Translations under genes and position numbers: made by a program
The notes under the pieces: model-generated
Databases searched by the model: none
What the model saw: only the letters and a program-made list of their open reading frames with translations
What the model was told of the DNA's origin: nothing
Shown: positions 1 to 11,471 of the stretch, piece after piece
Numbering within the stretch: position 1 is the first letter of the stretch
Layout of the letters: each line of letters opens with the position of its first letter
From: Mallotus nudiflorus
Lineage: Eukaryota; Streptophyta; Magnoliopsida; Malpighiales; Euphorbiaceae
Reading direction: 5' to 3'
Length of the DNA stretch: 64,000 bases
NCBI GenBank assembly: GCA_947683625.1
Contig: CANTUR010000039.1
Coordinates: 7,192,001-7,256,000 of the forward strand

Positions 1-1510
1 AAGTTTAACTTGGTTTTATTTTAAATGAAATGTGGGCCTAGGTCTATTTATTTTAAAAGAAATAAATTTAAGTGGGTTGAGCTAGGTCTAAACAAGTTTT
101 AATTAACTAAGTGGACCTAAAATCTAATTATCTTAATGGGCCTAAATTAATTTTAATTATTTAAAGTCTTAAATCATTTTTAAGCCTATTTATTAACTGG
201 GTTAGACCTAAACATGGGCTTGGGGCTCAAAAACATACAAAAAAAAACCCAAAAAACATAAAAACATAACAAAATCAAATCAAAATACATTCACTTATGA
301 TTTCTAAAAAAACCCTAATTTAATTACATACAAACCCTAATTAAATAAAGCCACCATTAATTTTAATTAATTTTTACCCAGTTGAACCTAATTACTAATT
401 GATTTTAAATGCAAAAAATTAAATCTTTTACTATTCCCACTACTGAGGCTATTACAAACTACGTACAAAAATTAAAATTAAACACTTATACACCCATGAC
501 TAATTATATAGAACACATAAAGGTAAAATAAAAATTAAAACCCTAATATCTAGTCAAAAATAGTACAGATTACTTCATGGCATTCCATGGATCTTCTGCT
601 CATTTGAACACAAGCAGTATCCTCCTCAATCCACAATCGAGCATCAAAACAAAAAAATAAAAAACTAGATTATTAATGAAATTGAACAAGAAAATAATAA
701 CGAAATAAATAAAATAAAATAAAATAAATCACAAAAAAAGAAGAGAAGAAAAAAGGAATGTTGTGCATATGCTTTGAGATAGTCCTTCAAACTAGAATTT
801 TCACCGTTGTTTTTTACTTGTTTGATTCCGGACTGGAAAGAGTATTCTCAATAGCTTTTTCTCTTTTTTGCGCAATCAGGTTTTTTTTTAACACTACTCT
901 TTCTGCGAATCTTTGAATTTTTTCTAAAAAACCACCCTCCCCAGCACGCATGTAGACTCTGCTTTTAAATGCAGAGTCTGCGCATACTGGCCTCCTCCAA
1001 AGGAGGAACAAACTCATCTCCTTATCAAAACAGATTGATAAGGATTTGATTTTTGAAAGTTGCATGTTTTGAATGCGTCAAAATCTCTTCCATATAAAAA
1101 TTCAATTTTTAACCAATCAAAACACTGAAAAAATCGATAAAAAAAATACGCAAAAATTTGAAAAAATGGGATTTTATGAGTCGGATTTATGCAATGCCGA
1201 TCGAAAAATTGGATTTCCAATTGGAATTATGGATTTTCGATCGAAATTATGGATTTTCGATCAGAAATTCATAATTCCGATTGGCATTATGGATTTCCAA
1301 TCAAAAATCCATAATTTCGATTTTCAATTTTTTTAATTACCAAAAGACCCCTGAAAAATTGACTTATTTGCAATCAAATCTTAAAAAATGTTGCAATTTA
1401 GTCCCTAAAGTCCAGAAAATTGACAACCAAGTTCAATTTTTAAATGAATTTCATTATAAGGGCTTACGTCGTAATTGTGCACAATTGCATCTTGAAATTG
1501 GGTGCTTACA
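1..1510 (-). repeat. LTR fragment, probably Tat-type gypsy, cut by the window edge
   Basis: The terminus at 1503-1510 reads TGCTTACA, so on the minus strand the LTR begins TGTAAGCACCCAATTTC. The solo LTR at 62673-63658 has a matching end (TGTAGACACTCAATTTC) and related interior blocks: repeats of 'gaccggaatt/gatcggaatt' type near 1200-1330 and 'gcaatttagtcc' near 1390. Copia coding sequence resumes right after 1510, so the LTR interrupts a copia element. The other LTR end lies before position 1. Small ORFs inside (for example 814-1065) look fortuitous. Confidence 0.6.
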
Positions 1511-1790
1511 GATAGCATCTTTAAAAAATAATGGTTCATGTTGCAAGTAATTCAGGTGTTTATTTTCAGAAAGTATTATATGTGCTTGGCATTTGGCAAT
1601 AGTGTAAGGGCAAAGAGTTATAATGTGGGTGTGAAATGGTAGGGAAAGTGATGGGTTTAATGAGATATTACGTTGGGAGTCTTTAGAAAAATCAAAAATT
1701 AAATGGAGACCAATAAAATTAGAGGGATTGGAAGATGAGTTGGTTCGAGTGAGGATGGGAGAATATTGTTGAAGAGGGGATGAGGTCAAA
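1511..1790 (-). pseudogene. Copia A: segment just upstream of RT
   Basis: A minus-strand frame ends in EPLFFKDAI, the 'EP..FKDA' block that precedes the copia RT core. It is serine/proline-rich upstream, as the integrase-RT linker usually is. The frame stops being copia-like exactly at 1510, where the LTR begins, so the RT is physically split there. Part of a non-functional polyprotein. Confidence 0.55.
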
Positions 1791-1836
1791 GGCGAGGTTT
1801 ATTGCAATAAGGGATCAGGTTGTTGATGTATATAAT

Positions 1837-2870
1837 TCAAAAGTCCAATTTTGCATGGAGAAGATGATGTAAAAGGAAAAGGATTGGAAGGTGAGCTGTT
1901 GGGTGAGATAGGACCATGATGAGATAAAGATGGAGTAATTTATGTAAGTAGTGAATATGTGTTCGGTTAGGGTATAGATAAGGTTTGGGTTGTTGCAGGT
2001 AGTTGTGGTGATGGGTTATTGGATAAGGTGGGATTGGAGTGAGGGATAAAAATGATAGAATTATAGTGGAATTAGGTGTGAGATCAGCTAACAAATTGAG
2101 AGAAGGTAGAGACATACCAATAGAGCAAGCTAAAGTGAGTGGTGCATGCCATATGAGCCATGGGTTTCCATGGGGACGTGAAGATGGAGTAGGGCTAGTG
2201 ACATGCGAAAAAGGAAAGTGTTTCTCATTAAAATGAGCATTTTGCACAGTGTAAATTTTATTAGAGGATGGGTCAAAACAATCAAAGCTAACATAATTAT
2301 GAGAATTGCCTAAATAAACACATTCTTTACTCCCAAAAGCAAATTTGTGTTTATTATATGGACGAAGGCACACCCAAATATTTTTGTTTCCAAATATTTT
2401 GGAGATGTATGAAATAATTTTTGAAATGGAGATTCATTATTTAAAATGGAAGTGGGTAATACATTAATTGAATTTATAGTTGTACGAAAAGCATAAGTCC
2501 AAAAATGACATGGTACATGAGAATGGGCTAACAATGTCAAACCGGTGTCAATAATATGACAAATTTGCATTCAGATAACCCATTCTATTCATGTGTATAT
2601 GAGCAAGCTATGCGGTGAACAATGTTGTTTATATTAAACTGCTTATGTAATTTTTGGAATTCACCCACCCCAGTCTGAGTGAAAACCTTTGATTTTGGTA
2701 TTGAACTGACGATGTGCATAAGATTCAAAATTAAGAAACACAGAATAAGCATCACTTTTATTTTTAAGAAAATAAATCCAGGTGAATCTAGTGAAATCAT
2801 CAATAAATAAAATAAAATAACGGAAACCATGATAAGAAGTGACTGGGGAAGGACCCCAAATGTCTGAATG
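1837..2870 (-). pseudogene. Copia A: integrase core and C-terminal part
   Basis: Three overlapping minus-strand frames carry integrase blocks. 2585-2830 has FTQTGVGEFQKL and HRIACSYTHE (degraded second Asp region, then 'HTHEQNG'). 2310-2570 has ETGLTLLAHS-like sequence (here DTGLTLLAHS) and INVLPTSILNNESPF. 1837-2373 has CLRPYNKHKFAFGSKECVYLG followed by the 'CFDPSSNKIY' block. Frame changes between them show at least two frameshifts. In copia elements the integrase inserts the cDNA; this copy is inactive. Confidence 0.8.
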
Positions 2871-2879
2871 AATAATTTG

Positions 2880-3574
2880 AAAAGAGCATTTGTGGTATGC
2901 TCGACATTGGAAAAAGGTAATTTAGCTAATTTTTTGAAACAATATAAAGAATAACTAGAATTTATAGAATTGGAAACAGGTAAATTATGATCTCTAATAA
3001 TTTTGGAAATAGTAAGATGTTGTGGATGACCTAGGCAGGCATGCCAGTTTACAAAGGAGGTAGACTCAGTGAGAAGTTCTTATTTTTGTGGAATGGAGGA
3101 TGGTGGCATCATATACAGCCTATTTTCACTCCAACCTCGTAATAGGGTTTCCCTAGTGTTCTTGTCCTTAATGGAAAAATGATTAGGCCAAAATTCAAAA
3201 AAGTAAGAATTGTCAGTAGTTAATTTTTGGACAAAGAGTAAAGATTTCTAAATATTTGGAACATGAAGCATAATTTTAAAATTGAAAGCCTTATAAAAGT
3301 ATGGAGAATTATAGAATGACTTACTAGTATGTGTGATAGGAAGGGTCTAACCATTGCCAACAATAATTTTATCATGACCAGCATAAGGAATCGAATGGAC
3401 AAAATAAGAGGAATCGGATGTCATGTGATGGGAAGCACCAGTATCCACATGCCAAGGGTTGGAGTGAAATATAGTAGTGTAAGGAGATGATAAATTTCTA
3501 AGACCATAAAAGGAATCAAACTTGTGTTGTTCACTTAATGAGCTTAGGAGATAAGGCTTGATTGCGAGGTTCAT
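2880..3574 (-). pseudogene. Copia A: protease and GAG-pre-integrase
   Basis: The frame at 3347-3574 contains WHVDTGASHHMT, the copia aspartic protease active site (D-T-G-A), followed by a typical VGNG block. Downstream on the minus strand, near 2990-3060, a 'HPHNLTISKIIRDHNLPV'-like segment matches the pre-integrase HHCC region. Stops separate the pieces. The protease would cleave the Gag-Pol polyprotein in an active element. Confidence 0.8.
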
Positions 3575-3589
3575 AGCAATAATGCTGTA

Positions 3590-4414
3590 TGATTATAAAA
3601 TCCACATATCTGACATTGTTGAGATCAGTTTTGGTGAAAGGAGAAGGAAGGTCTCTGATTACTGGGAAAGGCCAAAGTTGGCGATGTCATGGGAGGTCAG
3701 GGTTGAGAAAAAGAATTAGAGAATTATCACCTTACAATGTGAGCAATTGGTGGTTCATGAATATTTTTTATGAGAATTTCATAAGCCATTAATTGCCCAT
3801 GGAGTTCTTGGAATGTAATTGGTGTGGGTCACTGATTTAAGGCTGTAATAATGCTATGAAATTCATAGCCAAGATTATGATAGATAATTGCATTGAATTA
3901 TGTAGGAGAAAGAGATCAGCCTACTGCTCTGAGTTCATCATCTAAAGCTTTTGGCTTTTTGTAAATACTAAGTTACTAATAAGTCATTTTTCTTTAATTC
4001 TCAGAGTTCAATATGGAGTTGTAATTGATGGTTCTGAGATATAGAACCAAAAAAACTTTCTAGAGCATGCCAAGCAGCAAAGGATGTGGTCATGCCAATA
4101 ACATAGGGGAAGACTTCTTCAAAAAGAGAAGAGAAAATCCATAAGAGTAAAAGCTGGTCTTTTTTATGCTATTCGGTATATTCTGGATTGGCAGTAGGAG
4201 GATTGGTTGTAGCTATAGTTGATGGTGCTAAAATGGGGCCATCAATAAAGCCTGTAAGTTTATTATAATTAAGGAGAGGTTGGAATTGAGTTTTTTAGGT
4301 GCGGAAATTTTGAGAGGTTAATTTAATGGACAGATTGTGATTTGTGGTAGTAACCATAGGAAGTGAAGAGGAAGAAGAAGAAAAAGAAGAGGTGGGAATA
4401 ATTTGTCTTACCAT
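3590..4414 (-). pseudogene. Copia A: gag remnant
   Basis: Translation starts at the ATG complementary to 4412-4414, eight bases from the primer site. It gives a serine-rich N-terminus and then a segment containing NYNKLTGFIDG, a hallmark of copia gag N-terminal regions. In-frame stops occur at about residues 35 and 60 and beyond. A degraded zinc-knuckle region should lie near 3620-3720 but is not clearly readable. Confidence 0.65.
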
Positions 4415-4421
4415 TTTTTAC

Positions 4422-4434
4422 TGCTCTGATATCA
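4422..4434 (-). other. Copia A primer-binding site (tRNA-iMet type)
   Basis: The minus strand reads TGATATCAGAGCA, one or two changes from the usual TGGTATCAGAGCC complementary to initiator Met tRNA. It lies between the gag ATG and the LTR remnant, as expected. Confidence 0.7.
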
Positions 4435-4500
4435 TGTGAAGATTTTGATGTATTATATTAATTGTAAAATAAGTACAATGTTGTATATATATAATGATAC
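4435..4500 (-). repeat. Copia A 5' LTR remnant (3' end only)
   Basis: About 66 bp next to the primer site. The minus strand ends in ...ACATCAAAATCTTCACA, a common copia LTR end. It is abruptly replaced at 4501 by the TATCACGACC terminus of another LTR. Confidence 0.55.
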
Positions 4501-7154
4501 TATCACGACCCAAACTGAAAGGTATGTGACTGGCTCTAGAGAATGAGAATACATAAAGTACCGAAAACCCATAATAAGCCTTAAAAATTTTTCGCGAAAT
4601 AAAAACAATACACTTAACAATAAAATGATAATAAATGCACAATACCAAATAGATATAATAATATTCTTCAAATACAAAAACATTTCAAGTCAGAATACAA
4701 ACAACATAAGTTTCATAGATAACTACTACAGTAACTAGAATTTAATTTTACAATACATATATCAATTCAACATACATAGTGCAGCCAGTAAAGAACGAAC
4801 CCCGGCGTATATAGGGAACACTAGGAAGCTGACTGTAAGGTCCTAAAAAAATAAATTAAGGGGAATCAAACCTCACTGAGTGAATTAATCCTATAAAATG
4901 CATGACGATTTATAAAACCATTTGTTAAAACCTCTTTTTAAAACAAGAGTAAATAAAGTAATTATATTTATTAAAATTATTTACTTTTTATGATAATATT
5001 TAAATAATATCTATTTATAACTCTTAAATCAATTTAATATAAAATCCTTATAACAAAACATATGGAATAATTATTTTAGCGAAAATCCTGGTAAAACACC
5101 TAAACCAATATTCTAATAGTCTTTCGACTCCCTTTAATTCAAGTGACTGTCGTCCCGAAAGCAATCTCAACTGAGTTACATCCCTTTTTTCGACCCAGGA
5201 GCACTAGCTCCACTAAGATCTAACCATTTACTCTTTCCCAAGAGCACATGTTCCACCAAGCATATTCCACAATTTAAACATATACTAAGATCATACCCAC
5301 GCACACGTGAACCTAGTGACATCCACTAGGTAGCACGTTCTACCATTATCTCCAAATCAATTTGAATTATAAATAATTAAATAAATAAATCATTAAATAA
5401 TGAATAATTAAATGATTAAATAATAATTAAATAAAACATAACAAAATAAATTTCCTTTAAGCATACTTTTAATTTCTTCTTGCAAATATAAAAAAAATGA
5501 TCACGCATATGGCAATATAAATATTTTCATAAATTAATCATATAATCATTTTTTGTTATATTTAATTATTTGAAAATATAATAAAAGCACGTGCAACACA
5601 TATTTCATAAAATTAACTCACAAGTTGAGCGAGTCGGGCGACGCGTTCTCTACTGCCCTAGTGCTACAGCTTGAATTTCGAAGTTCTCTAAAATAAATAA
5701 TATTTATTTAAAATATGCTCGCAAAATAAAATAATTAAATTCATGAAAATTCTCAGAATTATGGAAATTAAAGAATTGACAAAACTAACTCAATCAAAGA
5801 CACAAAGTCAACTAAAACTAGAAATTCGACACATGCCAATAACACGTTTTACCATAAATTTACCAAAAATTTGATAGTCTTCTTTGTAAAATGGATATCT
5901 CTCTACTAAAAGTAGAGTTGTTCTTGCACAAAAATACATTTTGAATATTCACACAATCATCCAGTCTCAGGTTGGGCCCCCGAATTGCAGTAAATGCCCA
6001 ACCGAAAACTATAATTCACAAAAATAATAAAATAATATAATTTTCTTTAAAGTCGCCAAAAATCATAAATCTCATTTAAATACCACAAATTCATTTACTT
6101 TCATAACGAAATATAAAACATTTTTATTTTCAAATAACTAGTAAAATTCTAGCTTATATTTAAATTTCGTCAATAACATACTTAATTCAAATTTTACAAT
6201 TAAATTAATATTAATTGCAAATAACTATTTAAATTACTTAAATATATCACAAAATTAACAAATAACTTATCTTAGCTCAAAATCAATAAATAAAGTTATT
6301 GTTCTTATTATTTCCAAAAATTAATATAAATTAGTTAAAAATAGGAAATACGTTATACAAATTATTTTAATACTATTATTACTTAAATCTGCCCAAAACA
6401 TCATAATTACCAATAATTTACTTAAAATAATAAAAATTGCAAATTTATAACAATTTTTTCCAAAAATTTAATTTTGGCATAAACGTTCAAAAATTTATAA
6501 TAAAAATTTAGTGCATAATTTCAATAAACTTCCTTAACAAAGATTAGTCTACATAATTAATAAAATTTAATAAAAATATAAAAATTATTCAAACCTAGGA
6601 CTGCTTGAAAAGTAATTGAGACCCAAAATTTGTATTTTTTAAAAAAATTCCAAAAAATTAAATAAAATATATATTTAGTTAGATTTCAAGCTCTATAATA
6701 AATAATCTAACTACAATCAACTCTAATTCAACTAAATCAACAAAAATCTAAAAATGAATATACCTCCAATTGAGGTTGATTCAGTTGAGGATCAAAGCAA
6801 TTAGCTTAGAAAAATTGAAGCCCAAGATGTGACGAGCCAAATGAAACCATCGGCACGTCAAATGGTCACCAGAGCCAGCGACGATGGCTTCAAGAAGATC
6901 CAGCAGTTTTGAGAAATGAGAGAGGAGGAGTTATTACTGTCACCGGCGAGGAGAGGAGTACGTGCAAGTGATGGCGATGCCGGTAATGGTGCTGGGACAT
7001 GGTGGTGGTGACGGTGAGGCAATGGTGGTGTGGTCTAACAGTAGCAAGAAGAAAAAAAAAAGAAAGAAATTTTTTTTAATATATATATATATATATAATA
7101 CAAAAGTACACCCATATGAATATTATATTTTTAAAAAAATCCACACCAATAATT

Positions 7155-7156
<2 letters not shown>
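4501..7156. repeat. Long LTR of the TGTCACGACC family, copy 1
   Basis: It starts TATCACGACCC and shares collinear blocks with the 3.35-kb copy at 54143-57489: the 'acctcactgagtgaatt' block near 4872, the 'ccactaggtagcacgttct' block near 5325, and a 'ttgtaaaatggatatctctc' block near 5884. It also shares a GC-richer segment (6,830-7,040) followed by a TA run (7077-7096). The right end is uncertain; ATTACA at about 7156 is the best guess. No coding capacity is seen. No matching target duplication was found, and the two flanks are unrelated elements. Confidence 0.7.

Positions 7157-7186
<30 letters not shown>
7153..7186. repeat. (AC)n(AT)n microsatellite
   Basis: An AC run followed by an AT run lies exactly at the junction with gypsy A. 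The RT reading frame stops being recognisable at this run. Confidence 0.85.
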
Positions 7187-7756
7187 GCATTTTTTCAAAT
7201 TAAGTCTGAGACTGTACTTTTTGACTCTTTTGAGGAATTTTTCAAGGTCTGCTGGGTGTTCTTTCTTAGTTTTTGAGTTGACCATCATGTCATCAATGTA
7301 CACCTCTACTTCTTTATGTATCATGTCATAGAACATTGTGGTTGCCATTCTTTGGTAAGTCGCTCCCGCATTCTTTAGTCTGAAGGGCATTACTCTATAG
7401 CAATAAGTACCTTATTCCATTATGAAAGTTGTATTTGCTTTGTCGATAATTGCCATCAGGATATGATTATACCCAGAGAATCCATCCATAAAGGAGTACA
7501 TTACACATGTGGTGGCGCTATCAACCAATATATCTATATAAGGTAGTAGGAAATCATCTTTTGGGCAGGCCTTGTTCAGATCTCTGTAGTCGACGCAGAT
7601 TGTAACCCTTTCATCTTTCTTTGGTACTAGCACCACATTTGTTAACCATTCCGGATAGTTTACTACCTCTAGGAATTTTGCTATGATGTGCTTCTCGATG
7701 TCTTCTTTCACTAGTGGAGCCTATTCTGCTCTAAGTCTTCTCAATTTCTACTTTAC
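7187..7756 (-). pseudogene. Gypsy A: reverse transcriptase
   Basis: The 7412-7711 frame holds the N-terminal RT: CVDYRDLNKACPKDDF, then FMDGFSGYNHI. The 7190-7390 frame holds MPFRLKNAGATYQRM, EVYIDDMMVNSK with the catalytic YIDD box, and LRLNLKKC. Between them the frame is broken by stops near 7400. After LKKC the sequence runs into the AT microsatellite, so the thumb, RNase H and integrase are gone. RT would copy element RNA to cDNA in an active copy. Confidence 0.88.
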
Positions 7757-7840
7757 CGGTTTGGACCTATCTTTAGTAGGAATGAATTATTGAGCAATGT
7801 CTCTATCAATACTAGGCATATCGTCGTACTTCCAAGTAAA

Positions 7841-8868
7841 TTATTTTGAATATTTTATTAATATTTTTTCAATTTCTCTCCTCTCTTTAAAGGTAACATC
7901 TTTCGAAATATGCAGAATGCGTGGTTCATATTTTATGCCAATGTTAAATGATTCAGAGCATATGGAATGAATGTCAAATATGCTAACGTTTTGATAAATG
8001 CAATGTACACTACCATCAAGAAAGACATCAAACAAGTAAAATTTGATTTCGTTGAATTAACTTTATAGTTCATTATATAATTAGTTTCAAATAAAGAAAA
8101 AGTACAGAGATCATCATCAACAATGTCTTCAAATAGGATATCATTGATGCTTGATTCAAGGATGGTAGCAGCTTGAGCATAATTGATAGTCTCACTCCCA
8201 AATTCTAGCTCCAGATTTCTCATCAACTCATTGATGTCAATCTCAATGACCATATCTAGTGAGTACTTTCCTTTAAGGGTGTCATTGAAGATCTCAAACC
8301 TTGATTTCTCGATTCCATTGCTCACCCACTTCTCAACCTATCCTTGGTAGACTTCAGTTAAGCTTTCAGCCATAAAAGAGACCGACTTCTTAGCATAATT
8401 AATAGTCTTACTCCTAAATTCTAGCTTCAGATTTCTCATCAGCTCATTGATGTCAGTCTCAATGACCATATCTAGTAAGTGCTTTCCTTTGAAGGTGTCA
8501 TTGAAGATATCGAACCTTGATTTCTCGATTCCATTACTCACCCACTTCTTAGCTTGTCCTTGGTAGATTTCGATTGAGCTTTCAGCCACAAAAGAGATCA
8601 ACTTCTTAGCCCTAGTGTCCTCTTTAGGATTTTACCCTAGACTATAACTATTGGTCTATCCTTGGAAGTCAGGGAATTCTACAACCCTAATATTTTTTTC
8701 CTCTTAATCCTGTTCCAGGTAGATGTTACATCTTCTTTATCATAGCAGTAACTTTAGGATTGACATGACTGTCATTGATTATAGAAACCTAAAATCTTAG
8801 TAGGACTACATTCAAATAGGCAATAATGTTATTTATTTTAATAATGATGATAATGACCTTTCTGTTTA
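7841..8868 (-). pseudogene. Gypsy A: region between protease and RT, with a tandem duplication
   Basis: Frames at 7933-8325 and 8338-8601 encode two similar acidic segments (SNGIEKSRFEIFNDTLKGK and SNGIEKSRFDIFNDTFKGK) arising from a DNA-level tandem duplication. Comparable linkers between protease and RT exist in Tat elements, but I assign no function to this one. Stops separate it from the neighbouring domains. Confidence 0.55.
8172..8604 (-). repeat. Two-copy tandem duplication, about 217 bp per unit
   Basis: Unit 1 is 8172-8388 and unit 2 is 8389-8604. They align over their full length with scattered substitutions (for example 'gcataattgatagtctcac' against 'gcataattaatagtcttac'). The duplication lies inside gypsy A coding sequence and is not seen elsewhere in the window. 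Confidence 0.85.
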
Positions 8869-8869
8869 G

Positions 8870-9371
8870 AGGGAACTTGATATTTTGATGCATAGTGGAG
8901 GGTATGCCCTTAACGGGTGGAACCAAGGTCTTAGTAGCAGGGCAAAAGTTAGAGGGATGTCGAAGACAGTAAATTATGTTACTGATTCGATATCCCCTAC
9001 TATAACTACTGCATTCAAGGTGCCAATGACTGGCTTCTTTGAATCATCATAGGCCCTTATGACCACATTAGATTCTTATAAGTTTTCAATATTCTCCCTA
9101 AACTTATATAGCAACCTCAGGGGACAAACATTAATGGTAGATCCATTATCCACCATAACATATAGAATCTTCTTAGATCTGACAATTGCTTATATGAAGA
9201 GATGATGGTTATGGACCCTTCACTCGAGGGTAAATCTTTATCTGAAAAGGTGATTGCATTGGAGGGAGCTTTCATTAGAGAGGCTATCACCTCACAAGGC
9301 AAGGCATTAGTGGCAATCTTTGTCTCATCTAGTCCTCTAACAAGGGCATCCCTATGCTTTTCGGAGGCCAT
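8870..9371 (-). pseudogene. Gypsy A: aspartic protease
   Basis: The frame at 9117-9371 begins MASEKHRDALVRGLDETKI and contains ITFSDKDLP, the block found upstream of Tat-type proteases. After a frame change the minus strand reads VDNGSTINVCPL, the retroviral-type active site (D-N-G-S instead of D-T/S-G). It continues with an 'IRAYDDSKKPVIG'-like segment. Several stops follow. It would process the polyprotein in an active copy. Confidence 0.75.
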
Positions 9372-10199
9372 GAGTAGGTCCTAGTTACTAGCTTGTGACT
9401 AAGTCTTCTTAAGCTATTTGAGGACAATGTCTTCCTCTTTAACTAGAGCTTAATCACTTGTTACTTCTTTTCCTTTAAAGGGATAATTTTCTTTCTCAAG
9501 AGTTTGATATATTCTCTCATTGTAAGTTACATGATTAACTGCTAATGAGGGCTTCTTAATTGCATACACTTTTGTACTGTTGTTCTGGTCCTAGACAATG
9601 ATTTTAAGATCATCAAAGTCATACTATACATCAATCCCCACGACTTGTAGGTTCTGAAGCTGAATAATACTTACCACCTTGTCTTTGTTGTCAAATTCTT
9701 CTCCCCATCCTGAGGGTATTGGGGCTTCTAAGTGCGTGTGGGTAGCATGAGGTGTTGTGTACTTGACTTTGTAGTCAAACTTCCCATATGGTTATCCAAG
9801 TAGATCCCATACTTTATGGTCACTATTAGGATTTTCATTTGTGTCTACTTATTGTGAATAAGGGTAATCAATCACTTCAGCATTCATAGGGAGAGCTATA
9901 TCCCTGTCTCTTTTTTGCATTATCAAGTAAGGGTAATCAATCACTTCACCATTCATTTATGTGGGAGAGCTATATATTCAAAGGTAGAAGAGCATTGCTC
10001 ATTTTCACTGAAGTCATGAGGTTTAAGAATGAGACTTGAGAGTTCATCTTCTAAGGGCTTATCTTAGGTTTCTTAGACATCTTAGATTGATTGTTTAATA
10101 AGGTTTACTAGCAAATTTGAGGAAATAATGTTAATAGTTGGTAGAGGTATGTTTTGATAGTTTAAGAGAGGATTGGTCTTGATGCTAGGTCATTTCTCT

Positions 10200-11471
10200 A
10201 GGTCATTGATTTTCTTAAAGTCAGTGAGGTCTCGAATTGTATTTTTGAGGGTTCTACATGTATCAATGGTGTGACAGGGCATCTAGTGAAAGTGGCATAA
10301 TAAGTTTTTGTTAATTTAAGGGGGTAGTAAATTTGGAAGAGCTTGGGTTCTTAAGGCTATAAAAGGTTCTTTTATAATAGTCTTTAGAATACTTTGGGTA
10401 GTGGGAGGTTAAAGTTTGAGAACTTTCTTGATGGTCTGATGGCATTGATAGATGGTGAATTATGGGTGTCGAGTTAGATCATGTTTATTTCTTTAGCTCT
10501 AGTGAAGGTGTTTTGGATGTTTGGTTAGGTGTTGTGGCGGAAGGCATTCCTGGCTTGCTGAGGTTCCTCATCCTCAATTCTGATCCCAGCCTAATGGAGA
10601 GCTCTGAAGTTAGGATAATGAGCAAAGATCATCTGTTTTCTGAAGTGTAGTAGTGCCCCTTTGATTATCAACTCTATTTGTTCATCCTTTGGAGGACGAT
10701 TTCTCATTTTAACTGCCTTTCCTTGCCATCTTAAGATATAATCAGAGAAAGCTTCATTGGGTTTATGCTTTGTGGTCTCAAGATCTCTTTGAGTCATGTA
10801 TAGTTGAGTGTTATATTCATACTACTTGATAAACTTCTGAGTTAGCAGTTGCTAATCACTTTTGATTTCATCTTCAAGGTTAAAGAACCATGCCCTCAGT
10901 CCTTCCTCTAATAATGTAAAGAAGAATCAAACAATCTAAGATTTTATAACCTTTGTAGCAGCCATGAAGGTAGCATATTGCCTTAGATGGACCCTTGGAT
11001 CCCATGTTCCATTGAACTTAGCAAATTTTAGTATTTTAAAATCATTTAGGAATGGCTCATCTTTAGTTAGTGCCAAGTCAGTAAAGCTTTTATAGCCATG
11101 ACCCCTTTGTCTTTGAAAGCGAATTCTAACTTAGCCATTCTTTTAGCCAATAATTTGACCTCCCCTGTTGATTCAAGCTTGGTCATGTTAGCAATTTTTA
11201 TAGTTTTCGGTGCATTTTTTAAATCTTGGTAGTAGTCATCGTCATCATCAGCTTGAACTAAAGCATGGGCAATTCCCTTTGCCTTATCTATCCTTGGATG
11301 AATAGATATAGAAGTTTCATTTAGTGGTGTGCTATTCCCATCTTGGGCACTTTTGGCTTTGATTTAGGCTTGGAGGATTTCAACTATGGCACCATTAGTG
11401 AGCAGTTTTTGGATCCCCTCTCTTAACCTGTCTTTGAATTGCTGACAAGAAGTATCTTCTTGGTCATTCAT
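10200..11471 (-). pseudogene. Gypsy A: gag
   Basis: The start is the ATG complementary to 11469-11471 (MNDQEDTSCQQF...). A recognisable gag core lies at 10591-10797, with LETTKHKPNEAFSDYILRW and KAVKMRNRPPKDEQ, the 'gag capsid' pattern of gypsy elements. In-frame stops occur throughout, so no full Gag could be made. No clear CCHC knuckle was found. Between gag and protease (9,372-10,200) only broken frames were seen. Confidence 0.7.

Larger units (their letters stand above)
1511..4500 (-). mobile_element. Degenerate Ty1/copia element A
   Basis: Reading on the minus strand from right to left there is an LTR remnant, an iMet-like primer site, gag, protease, GAG-pre-integrase, integrase and the start of the RT region. 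This is the copia order. Many stops and frameshifts break the frame. The left end is interrupted by the LTR at 1-1510, and the RT should continue beyond the window. The right LTR is cut after 66 bp by a different LTR at 4501. Confidence 0.85.

Noticed and set aside
814..1336. ORFs inside the left LTR (both strands)
   Set aside because: Overlapping, low-complexity, inside a repeat whose other copy does not keep them open.
7933..8601. Acidic repeated ORFs considered as a novel two-repeat host protein
   Set aside because: They lie on the gypsy A coding strand between protease and RT and share its orientation, so they are part of the element.
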